64,000 nucleotides of DNA from Aquamicrobium defluvii. Its GTDB lineage: Bacteria > Pseudomonadota > Alphaproteobacteria > Rhizobiales > Rhizobiaceae. The position numbers were made by a program, and so were the translations under genes. Where the stretch lies: the NCBI RefSeq assembly GCF_004363725.1, contig NZ_SNZF01000019.1, positions 24,866 through 88,865 of the forward strand, given 5' to 3'. Of this stretch, positions 24,885-34,708 are shown piece by piece (the first letter of the stretch is position 1; the number at the start of each line of letters is the position of its first letter). The notes beneath the pieces were generated by a model. It saw nothing but the letters and a program-made list of their open reading frames with translations, was not told where the DNA came from and ran no database searches.

Positions 24885-25487
24885 ATGATCAAATCACTGA
24901 CCACAAGGATCGCGGCATTCATCCGCAACCGGGACGGCATCGCGGCTGTGGAGTTCGCCTTCGTCGCCCCCATCCTGCTGATCCTCTATTTCATGACGGT
25001 TGAGGCCGTGCAGGGCATCGAGACCAACCGGCGCCTCAGCCGTCTCGGCTCGATGGTCGCCGACCTCGTCGGCCAGCAGGACGCACTGTCGGCGACCGCG
25101 CTGAAGGAAATCATCCAGATCAGCGAATCGACGATGCGCCCCTATACCCGCTCCGTACCTGAAGTGACCGTTACCGCCATACAGATCAGCAGCGATGCAA
25201 AAGGCGCCGTGCCAAAGGTCGTATGGTCCGGAACGGTCGATTCCAAAGGCAAATATGCCAAAGCCCTCAGCGCCGGATCGACGGTCGCCGTACCGGCAGC
25301 TCTGAAAACCGGTGACAGTTTCCTGATCAGGGTGGAAAGCAGGCTCACCTACTGGCCGATCCTCCTCTGGCCCAAGGAAGGGGACGCCGCCTCCGGGCTG
25401 ATGGGCATCTTCACGGGCCTCAGGATGGAGGAGGTCTACTATGCCCGCCCGCGCATCAGGCGTGAAATCGCGTGTGCGACCTGCTGA
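24885..25487 (+). CDS. second TadE/TadF-like pseudopilin
   Basis: A 200-residue protein with a basic leader, the prepilin site G|IAAVEF and one membrane helix (AFVAPILLILYFMTVEAV). The remainder is a periplasmic domain of about 150 residues. ATG 24885 is chosen because it is the first codon giving this leader. The frame is open further upstream into the previous gene, but without conserved sequence. It pairs with the gene before it as TadE and TadF. No TadG (von Willebrand factor A type) gene is nearby. The 159-base gap to deoB holds no recognisable gene. Confidence 0.85.
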   Translation: MIKSLTTRIAAFIRNRDGIAAVEFAFVAPILLILYFMTVEAVQGIETNRRLSRLGSMVADLVGQQDALSATALKEIIQISESTMRPYTRSVPEVTVTAIQISSDAKGAVPKVVWSGTVDSKGKYAKALSAGSTVAVPAALKTGDSFLIRVESRLTYWPILLWPKEGDAASGLMGIFTGLRMEEVYYARPRIRREIACATC

Positions 25488-25646
25488 AATAAACCCGCTC
25501 CGGATTGCCGATTGCAAAGGTTTGCGTGCAAGCCTATGTCTGGTCGAAGTCCCGGCCTGGCGGCAGGCCGCCCGCCGGTTTCGCTGAATCGTCCCGATCG
25601 GACCGGCACGTAGAGCCGGGCTCCCGATCGTCACCGCAAGGCTGCA

Positions 25647-26888
25647 ATGGCGCGTGCATTCGTCTTCGTTCTGGATTCCTTCGGCATAGGCGGCGCTGCG
25701 GATGCCGCCGAATTCGGAGATGAAGGCGCCAACACTTTCGCCCATATAGCCGATGCCTGCCGCTCGGGCCTTGCAGACTGCTCCGGCCTGCGGGCAGGTC
25801 CCCTGACCGTTCCGCACATGGTCTCGCTCGGACTGGGCAAAGCCGCGCAGGTGGCCACGGGCTACGGGTTTGAAACGGCCGGCCCGCCCCTTCTGGCATC
25901 TGCCTTCCACGGCGCCGCGCAGGAAATTTCCAGCGGCAAGGACACTCCTTCGGGCCATTGGGAAATCGCCGCACTGCCGCTGCGCTTCGGCTGGGGAAGG
26001 TTTCCCGACACCGTTCCGGCTTTCCCCCCTGCCCTCACGCAGGCCATGATCGGGCAAGGCCAGGTACCCGGCATCCTCGGCAACTGCCACGCGGACGGCA
26101 TGACGATCATCGAACGGTTCGGCGCCGAGCACATCTCGACGGGCAAGCCCATCTGCTACACGTCGGTCGACTCCGTTCTGCAGATCGCCGCCCACGAGGA
26201 GCATTTCGGGGTCGAACGTCTCTACGAATTCTGCAAGGTCGTTCGTCGCCTTTGCGATCCGCTCAAGATCGGCCGCGTCATCGCCCGTCCTTTCGTCGGT
26301 GAAGAAACCCACACCTTCAGACGCACGCCGAACCGCCGCGACTATGCCGTCTCACCGCCCGAACCGACGCTGCTCGACCGCCTCACGCAGACCGGAGGCC
26401 GCGTGCTTGCAGTGGGCAAGATCGGCGACATCTTCGCCCATCGGGGCGTGACGAAACTGCGCAAGGCGGCGGGCAACATGGCCATGTTCGATCAGGCGCT
26501 GGACGCGATGGACGAAGCCGTCGACGGCGATTTTGTTTTCGCCAATTTCGTCGATTTCGATACGGAGTTCGGCCATCGCCGCGATACGGCAGGCTATGCG
26601 GCGGCGCTCGAGGCATTCGACCGCCGCGTGCCGGAAGCGCTGCGCCGGCTCAGACAGGGCGACCTGTTCCTGCTCACCGCCGACCATGGCAACGACCCCA
26701 CCTGGCGCGGGACCGACCATACACGCGAGCGCATACCCGTGATGGGGCTGGCGCCGGGGTTGCCCGGCGGCAGCGTGGGCCTGCGCGCCACCTTCGCCGA
26801 CCTAGGCGAGACCGTGGCCGAGCATCTGGGCATTGCGCCCGGAAAATACGGAACCTCCTTCTACAAGCAGATCGGTGGCCATGCCTGA
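25647..26888 (+). CDS. deoB: phosphopentomutase
   Basis: The 413-residue alkaline-phosphatase-superfamily enzyme interconverts (deoxy)ribose 1- and 5-phosphates in nucleoside salvage. Metal-site and active-site blocks are all present: [10 protein letters not shown] at the N-terminus, [12 protein letters not shown] (phosphorylated Thr), [14 protein letters not shown] and [20 protein letters not shown]. The size is normal. Its last 8 bases overlap the start of mutM. The usual partner genes (deoC, deoA, upp) are not adjacent. Confidence 0.95.
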   Translation: MARAFVFVLDSFGIGGAADAAEFGDEGANTFAHIADACRSGLADCSGLRAGPLTVPHMVSLGLGKAAQVATGYGFETAGPPLLASAFHGAAQEISSGKDTPSGHWEIAALPLRFGWGRFPDTVPAFPPALTQAMIGQGQVPGILGNCHADGMTIIERFGAEHISTGKPICYTSVDSVLQIAAHEEHFGVERLYEFCKVVRRLCDPLKIGRVIARPFVGEETHTFRRTPNRRDYAVSPPEPTLLDRLTQTGGRVLAVGKIGDIFAHRGVTKLRKAAGNMAMFDQALDAMDEAVDGDFVFANFVDFDTEFGHRRDTAGYAAALEAFDRRVPEALRRLRQGDLFLLTADHGNDPTWRGTDHTRERIPVMGLAPGLPGGSVGLRATFADLGETVAEHLGIAPGKYGTSFYKQIGGHA

Positions 26889-27771
26889 ATTGCCCGAGGT
26901 CGAGACAGTCCGGCGCGGGCTGCAACCGGTTCTTGAAGGCGCGCGCATCGTCAGGGCCGAAACACGGCGGCCCGACCTGCGCTTTCCCTTCCCCGAGAAT
27001 TTTTCCCAACGCCTGACCGGCCGCACCATTACCGCCATCGGGCGGCGCGCCAAATATCTGACCATGCATATGGAAGACGGGCCGGCGCTGATCTGCCACC
27101 TTGGCATGACCGGGTCCTTCCGCATCGAGGACGGTCCCGAAAGTACCGTTCCCGGCAGCTTCCGCTACGAGCGGTCGAAAGACTCCATCCACGACCATGT
27201 CATCTTCGACGTGGTATCGGCGGTTCAGTCTCCCCATCGCGTCGTGTTCAACGATCCGCGCCGGTTCGGTTTCATGCTGTTTTCCGACACGGTTCCCGAC
27301 GAGCACCCGATGCTGGCAGGTCTGGGCGTGGAACCGACGGGCAATGCGCTCGATGCCGACCTGCTTGCCGTTCTGTTCCGCAACCGCAAGGCCCCGCTGA
27401 AGGCCGCCCTGCTCGACCAGCGCCTGATCGCAGGGCTCGGCAACATCTATGTGTGCGAGGCTCTCTGGCGCGCCGGTCTCTCGCCGCTGAGAGCGGCAGG
27501 CACCATTGCCGGGCCGGGCGCCAAGGCGGCTGCACAGCGCGAAAAACTGGCGCAGTCTATCCGTGAGGTGATCGCAGACGCCATCGCAGCCGGTGGCTCG
27601 TCCCTGCGCGACTACATGCATACCGACGGCTCGCTGGGTTATTTCCAGCACAGCTTCGCCGCTTACGACCGCGAAGGCGAACCATGTTCCACTCCGGGCT
27701 GCCGGGGGCATATAGAACGGATCGTGCAGAGCGGCCGCTCCACCTTTTATTGCCGTGCCTGCCAGAAATAG
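26881..27771 (+). CDS. mutM: formamidopyrimidine-DNA glycosylase
   Basis: A 296-residue Fpg enzyme that removes 8-oxoguanine and other oxidised purines and nicks the strand (AP lyase). It starts with the catalytic PELPEVET motif (Pro2 after Met removal), has RRAKYL with the conserved lysine near residue 60, and ends in a zinc finger of two Cys pairs (CSTPGC and CRAC) that binds DNA. ATG 26881 must be the start because the catalytic proline follows directly. It overlaps deoB by 8 bases. The neighbour order mutM, enoyl-CoA hydratase, rpsT, dnaA is typical for Rhizobiales. Confidence 0.97.
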   Translation: MPELPEVETVRRGLQPVLEGARIVRAETRRPDLRFPFPENFSQRLTGRTITAIGRRAKYLTMHMEDGPALICHLGMTGSFRIEDGPESTVPGSFRYERSKDSIHDHVIFDVVSAVQSPHRVVFNDPRRFGFMLFSDTVPDEHPMLAGLGVEPTGNALDADLLAVLFRNRKAPLKAALLDQRLIAGLGNIYVCEALWRAGLSPLRAAGTIAGPGAKAAAQREKLAQSIREVIADAIAAGGSSLRDYMHTDGSLGYFQHSFAAYDREGEPCSTPGCRGHIERIVQSGRSTFYCRACQK

Positions 27772-27805
27772 CTAGGTCAGGGAAACCATTCAGGAGATGA
27801 AGCGC

Positions 27806-28579
27806 ATGACTTACGAAAACATCATCGTCGAGACCCGCGGCAAGGTCGGGCTGATCACGCTGAACAGGCCGCAGGCGCTCAACGCGCTGAACTCCGCCAT
27901 CCTCACCGACCTGCTCGCCGCAACGAAAGCCTTCGATGCAGACGACAACATCGGTGCGATCGTCCTGACCGGCTCGGAGAAGGCTTTTGCCGCGGGTGCG
28001 GACATCAAGGAGATGCAGTCCAAGAGTTATGTGGACGTCTATCTCGGCGACCTGTTCTCGGGCTGGGAAGACTTTACCCGTACCCGCAAGCCGATCATCG
28101 CGGCAGTGGCCGGCTACGCGCTGGGCGGCGGCTGCGAACTCGCCATGATGTGCGACTTCATCATTGCCGGCGACAATGCCAAATTCGGCCAGCCCGAGAT
28201 TACGCTCGGCGTGATGCCCGGCATGGGCGGCTCCCAGCGGCTGACCCGCTTCGTCGGCAAATCCAAGGCGATGGATATGTGCCTTACGGGCCGCATGATG
28301 GATGCAGCCGAAGCCGAGCGCTCCGGTCTGGTCTCGCGTGTCGTACCAGTCGGCGAACTCGTCGCCGAAGCGCTGGCAGCGGCAACGAAGATTGCCGGCT
28401 TCTCCCTGCCCGCCGTCATGATGAACAAGGAAGCCGTCAACCGCGCCTATGAGCTGACCCTGACCGAGGGCTTGCGATTCGAGCGGCGAGTCTTCCAGTC
28501 CATGTTCGCGCTGGAGGACCAGAAGGAGGGCATGGCCGCATTCGTCGACAAGCGGAAGCCCGAATTCCGCAACAAATGA
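27806..28579 (+). CDS. enoyl-CoA hydratase
   Basis: A 257-residue crotonase-fold protein that hydrates trans-2-enoyl-CoA in fatty acid degradation. The oxyanion-hole blocks are [12 protein letters not shown] and [15 protein letters not shown], and the catalytic glutamates fall in the [15 protein letters not shown] region. An AGGAG element at 27792-27796 is 9 bases from ATG 27806 but directly abuts ATG 27797, so 27806 is preferred. It sits between mutM and rpsT as in other Rhizobiales. The chain-length preference is unknown. Confidence 0.93.
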   Translation: MTYENIIVETRGKVGLITLNRPQALNALNSAILTDLLAATKAFDADDNIGAIVLTGSEKAFAAGADIKEMQSKSYVDVYLGDLFSGWEDFTRTRKPIIAAVAGYALGGGCELAMMCDFIIAGDNAKFGQPEITLGVMPGMGGSQRLTRFVGKSKAMDMCLTGRMMDAAEAERSGLVSRVVPVGELVAEALAAATKIAGFSLPAVMMNKEAVNRAYELTLTEGLRFERRVFQSMFALEDQKEGMAAFVDKRKPEFRNK

Positions 28580-28623
28580 GGCCCAATATGCCGCTCAAAT
28601 CGCTCTTTGGATGCGAAGCAAGA

Positions 28624-28652
28624 TTGACGGATTTGGAAAGCTGAACTATAAG
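28624..28652 (+). promoter_or_regulatory. strong sigma-70 promoter of rpsT
   Basis: TTGACG (28624-28629), a 17-base spacer and TATAAG (28647-28652) give a near-consensus promoter. The predicted start near 28659 leaves an 89-base leader before rpsT. Confidence 0.8.
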
Positions 28653-28747
28653 CCGCCCAACTGAGGTGGCCCTGTGGCTGCCCATTTGTTTTTTGCGCCC
28701 TGCGGGTAGCCGCAAGCGCCCACCGTTGAGATCAGAAGAGAGGCAAC

Positions 28748-29014
28748 ATGGCCAACACTCCCTCGGCCAAAAAGGCTACGCGCAAGATTGCTCACCGCAC
28801 CGCGGTCAACAAGAATCGCCGTTCGCGCGTCCGCACCTTCGTGCGTAAGGTCGAAGAAGCTCTGGCCGCTGGCGACAAGGCAGCCGCCGAGACCGCTTTC
28901 CAGAACGCGCAGCCCGAGTTGATGCGCGCTGCTTCCAGGGGTGTTCTTCACAAGAACACTGCCTCGCGCAAGGTTTCGCGTCTGGCTCAGCGCCTTAAGG
29001 CTTTGTCGGCGTAA
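28748..29014 (+). CDS. rpsT: 30S ribosomal protein S20
   Basis: An 88-residue, strongly basic helical protein with the S20 pattern [17 protein letters not shown] at the start and [19 protein letters not shown] near the end. It binds 16S rRNA during early 30S assembly. A GAGAGGCAAC ribosome-binding region precedes ATG 28748. A consensus promoter lies upstream and a strong terminator downstream, so it forms a single-gene unit just before dnaA, the usual order in Rhizobiales. Confidence 0.97.
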   Translation: MANTPSAKKATRKIAHRTAVNKNRRSRVRTFVRKVEEALAAGDKAAAETAFQNAQPELMRAASRGVLHKNTASRKVSRLAQRLKALSA

Positions 29015-29044
29015 TCGTTAACGCGACAATCGAAGCTTTCATGG

Positions 29045-29071
29045 AACCCGGCGTCTGCGCCGGGTTTTTTT
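29045..29071 (+). terminator. intrinsic terminator of rpsT
   Basis: AACCCGGCG (29045-29053), a TCTG loop and CGCCGGGTT (29058-29066) are followed by seven T in a row. It lies 30 bases after the rpsT stop. Confidence 0.93.
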
Positions 29072-29818
29072 CGTTATTCGGCGAAAACCTGAAATGACAC
29101 ACCGGAAGCTTCCGCAGCGGCACGTTTTTCATTGCCTGAACCTTTGCCGGTATGTGTCTTCCAGGTTGTACCCCGGCAGATTTCACGATCTCGACACTGA
29201 CAGGAAATTTCTTTTTATTTCATACACTTAAAGAAGGTAATCCACAGCTTGTTCATATCGGCGCCAGCCGAAAGGGGACAATCCTGTGTCAAGAGAAATA
29301 TTAAAAAAAAGAATCTCGCCAACTATCGTTTCCCGGCGTTTGCGAAAAGGGTTTGAATCCCAATGGCTTTCATGAACGCGGGTATCTGCGGCGGCGTTGT
29401 TGAGGGCAATTTGGTAACCAGATTCGTTAAAAACCGGTAAGATGCGGCCTTGCCCTTTCCACAACGATTTCGGTAGTGTCTGTCCATCGAAAGGGACGGG
29501 CCCGGCGCCCTCGACCTAATCAAAAAAAGACAGCATTGGCACCGTGGGCGCTCGTCCGTGGTCGGGTCGGTTGTCACTTTCGATACTGGCAGGGGACCAG
29601 TCAATTGTATGGCATGTATGAGTTTGGCCGGTGCAATGCCGGACGGCTTGCTTTGCCATGCGCATAGCTTCCCTGTTGCGGGACAGGGGTCGGAGACGAC
29701 TCCACGCGCAACGAGCATATCCGGCGATGGCCAGCGGCGGCCCCGGCGGAGAAAATGATAACGAGGCCACCGCAGGCGACATGCCTGTGGCGCGAAAGTG
29801 CGGGACAAGGATCACGAA
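29072..29818 (+). other. long rpsT-dnaA intergenic region (dnaA leader / control region)
   Basis: These 747 bases hold no convincing gene. The part 29160-29330 is AT-rich for this genome, with A and T runs. A DnaA-box-like TAATCCACA (29238-29246, 8 of 9 matches to TTATCCACA) and a weaker CTTTCCACA (29455-29463) lie in it. No cluster of boxes is seen, so this fits autoregulation of dnaA better than an origin. From about 29500 to 29818 the sequence is GC-rich leader with short palindromes and no clear promoter. Confidence 0.5.
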
Positions 29819-31369
29819 ATGCAGAGCGGCATGGGCAGGGAACTTGGCAACCTTTCCTACGAGGGGGAAGGTGCCCAAGGACACGACATGACATCTCTTG
29901 GGGAGGCGGATCACAAGTTCGAGCGGGTCAAGGCTCAGCTCAAGGCACGTCTGGGGGCAGAGGTTTATTCCAGCTGGTTCGGACGCATGAAGCTGGCAGA
30001 GGCTTCGAAGGGGATCGTGCGCATCTCGGTGCCCACCGCGTTCCTCCGTTCCTGGATCAACAGCCACTATCTCGACCAGATCGTCGGGCTGTGGAAGGAA
30101 GAGGATCCCGAGATCCTCAAGGTCGAGATCATCGTCCGCAGTGCCGCAAGGCAGACCCGCGCCGCGGAGGCGGAGGGCAATGGCCAGCGCCGCCCTGCCC
30201 AGCGCCAGTCGCAGACGGCGCTCACCTCCACAATGGCCTCCAATGGCTTCAATGCCGGCAAGGCCGAACGCATGCCCGCGCAGCGCCCGGCGACCGCCGA
30301 GACGGAGTTCCGGCAGAACGTTCTTGGCTCGCCGCTGGACCCGCGCTACACGTTCGCTTCCTTCGTCGAAGGCCCCTCCAACCGGGTTGCCTTCGCAGCG
30401 GCCCGTGCCGTGGCCGAATCCCACTCCAGCGCGGTCCGCTTCAACCCGCTGTTCCTGCATGCCACGGTGGGCCTTGGCAAAACGCACCTGCTGCAGGCGA
30501 TCGCGGCGGAATCGCTGCGCCAGAACCCGAAATCGCGCGTCGTCTACCTGACGGCCGAATATTTCATGTGGCGCTTTGCGACAGCCATCCGCGACAACAA
30601 CGCGCTGACGCTCAAGGAGCAGCTTCGCGACATCGACCTGCTGATCATCGACGACATGCAGTTCCTGCAAGGCAAGTCGATCCAGCACGAATTCTGCCAT
30701 CTCATCAACATGCTGCTGGACAGCGCCCGGCAGGTGGTCGTCGCTGCCGACCGGCCGCCGTCGGAGCTGGAATCGCTGGAACCGCGCGTGCGCTCGCGCC
30801 TCAATGGCGGCGTTGCGCTCGAAATGTCGTCCCCGGACTTCTCCATGCGCCTGTCGATGCTCCAGCAGCGGCTGGCGGCAGCCAAGGCCGAGGATACCAC
30901 CATCGACGTTTCCGACGCCGTTCTGGAGCATGTGGCGCGCACCATCACGGGCAGCGGCCGGGAGCTTGAAGGCGCGTTCAACCAGCTTCTGTTCCGCCAG
31001 TCTTTCGAGCCGCAGATCACCGTCGACCGCATCGACGAGATACTCGGGCACATCTACCGCTCGGGCGAGCCCAAACGGGTGCGCATCGAGGACATCCAGC
31101 GCATCGTGGCGCGTCATTACAACGTTTCCAAGACAGAACTTCTGTCCAATCGCCGCACGCGCACCATCGTCAAGCCCCGTCAGGTGGCCATGTACCTGTC
31201 CAAGGTGATGACGCCGCGCTCGCTGCCGGAAATCGGGCGGCGCTTCGGCGGGCGTGACCACACCACCGTGCTGCATGCCGTGCGCAAGATCGAGGGCCTG
31301 TCGGACAGCGACAACACCCTGGCGCAGGAACTGGAGCTGCTGCGCCGCCTGATCAACGATCAGGCATGA
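29819..31369 (+). CDS. dnaA: chromosomal replication initiator protein DnaA
   Basis: The 516-residue AAA+ initiator binds DnaA boxes and melts oriC. Domain I is at about 30-110 ([18 protein letters not shown]), followed by a variable, Gln/Arg-rich domain II. Domain III has Walker A GLGKTH at 208-213 and [11 protein letters not shown] as Walker B. Domain IV has [15 protein letters not shown], the DNA-binding signature. ATG 29819 (MQSG...) is preferred over an upstream GTG at 29798 because it matches the N-terminus I recall in relatives. The following order dnaN, recF is ancestral. Confidence 0.97.
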   Translation: MQSGMGRELGNLSYEGEGAQGHDMTSLGEADHKFERVKAQLKARLGAEVYSSWFGRMKLAEASKGIVRISVPTAFLRSWINSHYLDQIVGLWKEEDPEILKVEIIVRSAARQTRAAEAEGNGQRRPAQRQSQTALTSTMASNGFNAGKAERMPAQRPATAETEFRQNVLGSPLDPRYTFASFVEGPSNRVAFAAARAVAESHSSAVRFNPLFLHATVGLGKTHLLQAIAAESLRQNPKSRVVYLTAEYFMWRFATAIRDNNALTLKEQLRDIDLLIIDDMQFLQGKSIQHEFCHLINMLLDSARQVVVAADRPPSELESLEPRVRSRLNGGVALEMSSPDFSMRLSMLQQRLAAAKAEDTTIDVSDAVLEHVARTITGSGRELEGAFNQLLFRQSFEPQITVDRIDEILGHIYRSGEPKRVRIEDIQRIVARHYNVSKTELLSNRRTRTIVKPRQVAMYLSKVMTPRSLPEIGRRFGGRDHTTVLHAVRKIEGLSDSDNTLAQELELLRRLINDQA

Positions 31370-31563
31370 GATCAGGCGGAAGGGCATGACGGCCCCTTCC
31401 GCCGCCATGCCCGAAACTGCTGTAAAACCCGTGGCAGAGGGCCGTTCGGTCTTGCTTTCAGGGCGCTTTTCCTGTCAGTTTGGCTCCCATTCTTTGCAAT
31501 GCAGACTGAGGCAGGTTGCCGGTTCGGGAGCCTGCCCTTTCCTTCAAGCGAGCCTGTTTCGTC

Positions 31564-32682
31564 ATGCGTGTAATCCTGGAACGGTCGAACCTCCTCAAAT
31601 CCCTGAACCACGTCCACCGCGTGGTCGAGCGGCGCAACACCATCCCGATCCTCTCCAACGTGCTGCTTTCGACGGACGGTTCCAGCCTTGAACTGAAGGC
31701 CACCGACCTCGACCTCGAAGTGACGGAGGCAACGCCGGCGCGCGTCGAGCAGCCCGGCGCGACCACGGTTCCGGCCCACCTGCTCTACGACATCGTGCGC
31801 AAGCTTTCCGACGGCGCCGAGGTGATGCTGAGGACCGACGAGGACGGCACCGCCATGACCGTCACCTCCGGCCGCTCCTCTTTCCGGCTCCAGTGCCTGC
31901 CGCAGTCGGACTTCCCCGAGCTTTCGGCCGGTTCCTTCCCGCACATCTTCCGGCTGGACTCCACGGCGCTCAAGGGCCTGATCGAGAAGACCCAGTTCGC
32001 CATCTCCACCGAGGAGACGCGCTATTATCTCAACGGCATCTTCCTGCACACGCACGAGGTCGATGGCAAGCTCAAGCTGCGCTCCGTGGCCACGGACGGC
32101 CACCGTCTGGCGCGGGCCGAAATCGATGCGCCGGCCGGCTCGGAAGGCATGCCGGGCATCATCATCCCCCGCAAGACCGTGGGCGAGTTGCAAAAGCTGG
32201 TGGACGATCCCGACGTGGCGGTGACGACCGAACTGTCCGACACCAAGATCCGCTTCACCATCGGCTCGGTGGTGCTGACCTCCAAGCTGATCGACGGGAC
32301 CTTCCCCGACTACCAGCGCGTCATCCCGACCGGCAACGACAAGCGGCTGCTCATCGACCGCCAGAGCTTCGCCGCCGCCGTCGACCGCGTCTCCACCATC
32401 TCGTCCGAGCGCGGGCGCGCAGTGAAGCTGTCGATCAGCGAAGGCCAGCTCACGCTGACCGTCAACAACCCGGACTCCGGCAGCGCGACCGAGGAACTGG
32501 CCGCCGACTACGGATCGGACCCGATCGAGATCGGCTTCAACGCCCGCTATCTTCTCGACGTTGCCGGCCAGCTCAGCAGCGGAGATGCCGAGTTCCTGCT
32601 CGCCGATGCCGGCTCGCCGACGCTCATCCGCGACACCAGCGACGAGAACACGCTCTACGTGCTGATGCCGATGCGGGTATAG
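31564..32682 (+). CDS. dnaN: DNA polymerase III sliding clamp (beta subunit)
   Basis: A 372-residue protein of three clamp domains that encircles DNA and tethers polymerase III. It has the N-terminal MRVILERSNLLKSLNHVHRV block and the C-terminal ending LYVLMPMRV typical of beta clamps (E. coli ends in MPMRL). ATG 31564 is the start of the conserved N-terminus. The 194-base gap after dnaA holds no gene and may carry its own promoter. recF follows after 33 bases. Confidence 0.97.
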   Translation: MRVILERSNLLKSLNHVHRVVERRNTIPILSNVLLSTDGSSLELKATDLDLEVTEATPARVEQPGATTVPAHLLYDIVRKLSDGAEVMLRTDEDGTAMTVTSGRSSFRLQCLPQSDFPELSAGSFPHIFRLDSTALKGLIEKTQFAISTEETRYYLNGIFLHTHEVDGKLKLRSVATDGHRLARAEIDAPAGSEGMPGIIIPRKTVGELQKLVDDPDVAVTTELSDTKIRFTIGSVVLTSKLIDGTFPDYQRVIPTGNDKRLLIDRQSFAAAVDRVSTISSERGRAVKLSISEGQLTLTVNNPDSGSATEELAADYGSDPIEIGFNARYLLDVAGQLSSGDAEFLLADAGSPTLIRDTSDENTLYVLMPMRV

Positions 32683-32715
32683 CGCGCATCGCAACGCGTT
32701 TGCGATGTCCGCCTC

Positions 32716-33858
32716 ATGGAAACGCTACCCGGCCCCCACATAAGTCGGCTGACGCTGACGAACTTCCGCAATTATGCGTCTTTGTCGCTGGAGCTGAAGC
32801 CCGGGCTAGTGGTGTTGAGCGGCGATAACGGCGCCGGCAAGACCAACCTTCTGGAAGCCATATCGCTTCTGGCGCCGGGCCGCGGCCTGCGGCGCGCACC
32901 CTATGCGGATGTGGCGCGCGAAGGCAATGACGGCAGCTTTGCCCTGCACGCAAAGCTCGACGGGCCGGAAGGCGAGGTCGATATCGGCACCGGCATCATG
33001 GCAGCCGATGGCGGCGAAGGCGGGCGGCGGGTGCGCATCAACGGCGCGCCGGCCCGCAATGCGGACGAATTGCTGCAATGGCTGCGCGTCGTGTGGCTGA
33101 CACCTTCCATGGACACCCTGTTCACCGGGCCGGCGGGCGACCGCCGCCGCTTCCTCGACAGGCTGGTGCTGGCCGTCGATGCCGCTCACGGCCAGCGCGC
33201 GCTGGCTTACGAGAAGGCGATGCGCGGCCGCAACCGGCTGCTGGCCGAAAATTCGCGCGACCACGCATGGTTCGAGGCGATCGAGACGCAATTGGCCGAG
33301 ACCGGCGTGGCGATTGCCGCAGCGCGCGCCGAACTGGTGCGGCTGCTCGCCGCCAAGATCGAGCAATTGCCGGGCGACGGCCCCTTCCCGCAGGCCGACA
33401 TCGCCCTTGCCGGCGAACTGGAAGCGCAGGTCGCCACCACGCCGGCGGTGGACGTCGAGGAAAGCTTCCGCCGTGCGCTGGCCGCCGGGCGCGAGCGCGA
33501 CCGGGCGGCGGGCCGCACGCTGGAAGGTCCGCACCGCTCCGACCTCATCGTGCGCCACAGGCCGAAATCCATGCCGGCCGAACTGTGCTCGACCGGCGAG
33601 CAGAAGGCGCTGCTGGTCGGCATCGTGCTTTCCCATGCGAGGCTGACCGGCGAGATTTCCGGCATGACGCCGATCCTGCTTCTGGACGAGATCGCCGCCC
33701 ATCTCGATGCCGGAAGGCGCGCCGCGCTGTTTTCCATTCTGGAAGACATGCAATGCCAGGCCTTCATGACGGGTACCGACGCCGCCCTGTTCTCCAGCCT
33801 CGAAGGGCGGGCGCAGTTCCTGACCGTAGACCACGGAACGGTCGGTGAGACGCGGTAG
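32716..33858 (+). CDS. recF: DNA replication and repair protein RecF
   Basis: A 380-residue SMC-like ATPase that helps load RecA at single-strand gaps. Walker A is GDNGAGKTN in the N-terminal domain (about 36-44). The signature CSTGEQKALLVGIVLSHA and Walker B PILLLDEIAAHLDAGRR are near the C-terminus. TLTNFRNYASLSLE is the canonical first strand. It belongs to the dnaA-dnaN-recF run, with moeB 74 bases downstream. Confidence 0.96.
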   Translation: METLPGPHISRLTLTNFRNYASLSLELKPGLVVLSGDNGAGKTNLLEAISLLAPGRGLRRAPYADVAREGNDGSFALHAKLDGPEGEVDIGTGIMAADGGEGGRRVRINGAPARNADELLQWLRVVWLTPSMDTLFTGPAGDRRRFLDRLVLAVDAAHGQRALAYEKAMRGRNRLLAENSRDHAWFEAIETQLAETGVAIAAARAELVRLLAAKIEQLPGDGPFPQADIALAGELEAQVATTPAVDVEESFRRALAAGRERDRAAGRTLEGPHRSDLIVRHRPKSMPAELCSTGEQKALLVGIVLSHARLTGEISGMTPILLLDEIAAHLDAGRRAALFSILEDMQCQAFMTGTDAALFSSLEGRAQFLTVDHGTVGETR

Positions 33859-33932
33859 CGTCTGCGCCGGACTTCCGGGTTCAGGCATGGATTCGGGGAT
33901 GAAGATGCGACGGAAAATGCTAGTTTCCCCCT

Positions 33933-34706
33933 ATGACCGCCCTGCCCTCCCTGACCGACGACGAGCTTGAGCGCTATGCGCGCCACATCGTGCTGCCCGA
34001 GATCGGCGGCGCGGGGCAGCGCAGGCTCAAGGCGGCGCGGGTGCTGGTGGTGGGCGCCGGCGGGCTCGGCGCGCCGGTGCTGGCCTATCTGGCAGCGGCA
34101 GGCGTGGGCACGCTCGGCATCGTCGACGACGACGCCGTGTCGCTCTCCAACCTGCAACGGCAGGTCATCCACGGCACGGAATCGCTTGGCCGAGCTAAGG
34201 CCGACAGCGCCCGCGATGCAATCCTGCGCATCAATCCGCATGTCGAGGTCGAGCTGCATCGACTGCGCCTGACCCCAGAAAACGCCCCGGCCCTCGTCGC
34301 CAGATACGATCTGGTCGTCGACGGGACCGACAATTTCGAGACGCGCTTTGCCGTGGCCGACGCCTGCGAGCAGGAAAAGCGCCCGCTGGTGCATGCAGCT
34401 GTCGGCCGTTTCGACGGCTCGCTGACCGTGCTGAAACCGTTCGAAACCGATGAGTCCGGGGTGAAAAATCCCTCCTACCGCGACCTTTTTCCCGAACCGC
34501 CGCCGCTGGGTCTCGTGCCCTCCTGCGCAGAAGCCGGCGTGGTGGGCGCGCTGGTGGGGGTGATGGGGACGTTGCAGGCAATGGAAGCGATCAAGCTGAT
34601 CGCCGGCATCGGCGAACCGCTGGTCGGGCGCCTGCTGCTCTACGATGCGCTGGCCGCCCGTTTCGACACCATCCGCTACAAACGGCGCAGCAACGGGGAC
34701 CGATAA
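33933..34706 (+). CDS. moeB: MoeB/ThiF-family adenylyltransferase (probable molybdopterin-synthase activator)
   Basis: A 257-residue E1-like protein that adenylylates the C-terminal glycine of MoaD (or ThiS). The nucleotide loop GAGGLGAPVL is at 41-50 and the DGTDNFETR motif starts at 130. Both CxxC zinc motifs of E. coli MoeB are missing: the first is NPSYRDLF (Ser171, Asp174) and the C-terminal one is absent. The catalytic-loop cysteine (PSCAEAGV, Cys188) is kept. I recall the same cysteine loss in other Rhizobiales MoeB, so this looks like a lineage trait. The sulfur-carrier partner is not in the window. Confidence 0.88.
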   Translation: MTALPSLTDDELERYARHIVLPEIGGAGQRRLKAARVLVVGAGGLGAPVLAYLAAAGVGTLGIVDDDAVSLSNLQRQVIHGTESLGRAKADSARDAILRINPHVEVELHRLRLTPENAPALVARYDLVVDGTDNFETRFAVADACEQEKRPLVHAAVGRFDGSLTVLKPFETDESGVKNPSYRDLFPEPPPLGLVPSCAEAGVVGALVGVMGTLQAMEAIKLIAGIGEPLVGRLLLYDALAARFDTIRYKRRSNGDR

Positions 34707-34708
34707 GC

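Noticed and set aside
29072..29818. Chromosomal origin of replication
   Set aside because: Only one good and one weak DnaA-box-like site, no box cluster, and oriC in alphaproteobacteria is usually elsewhere (near hemE). Kept only as a dnaA control region.
29516..31408. Long minus-strand frame opposite dnaA
   Set aside because: DnaA on the + strand is certain (Walker motifs and DNA-binding signature). The opposite frame shows no family features.
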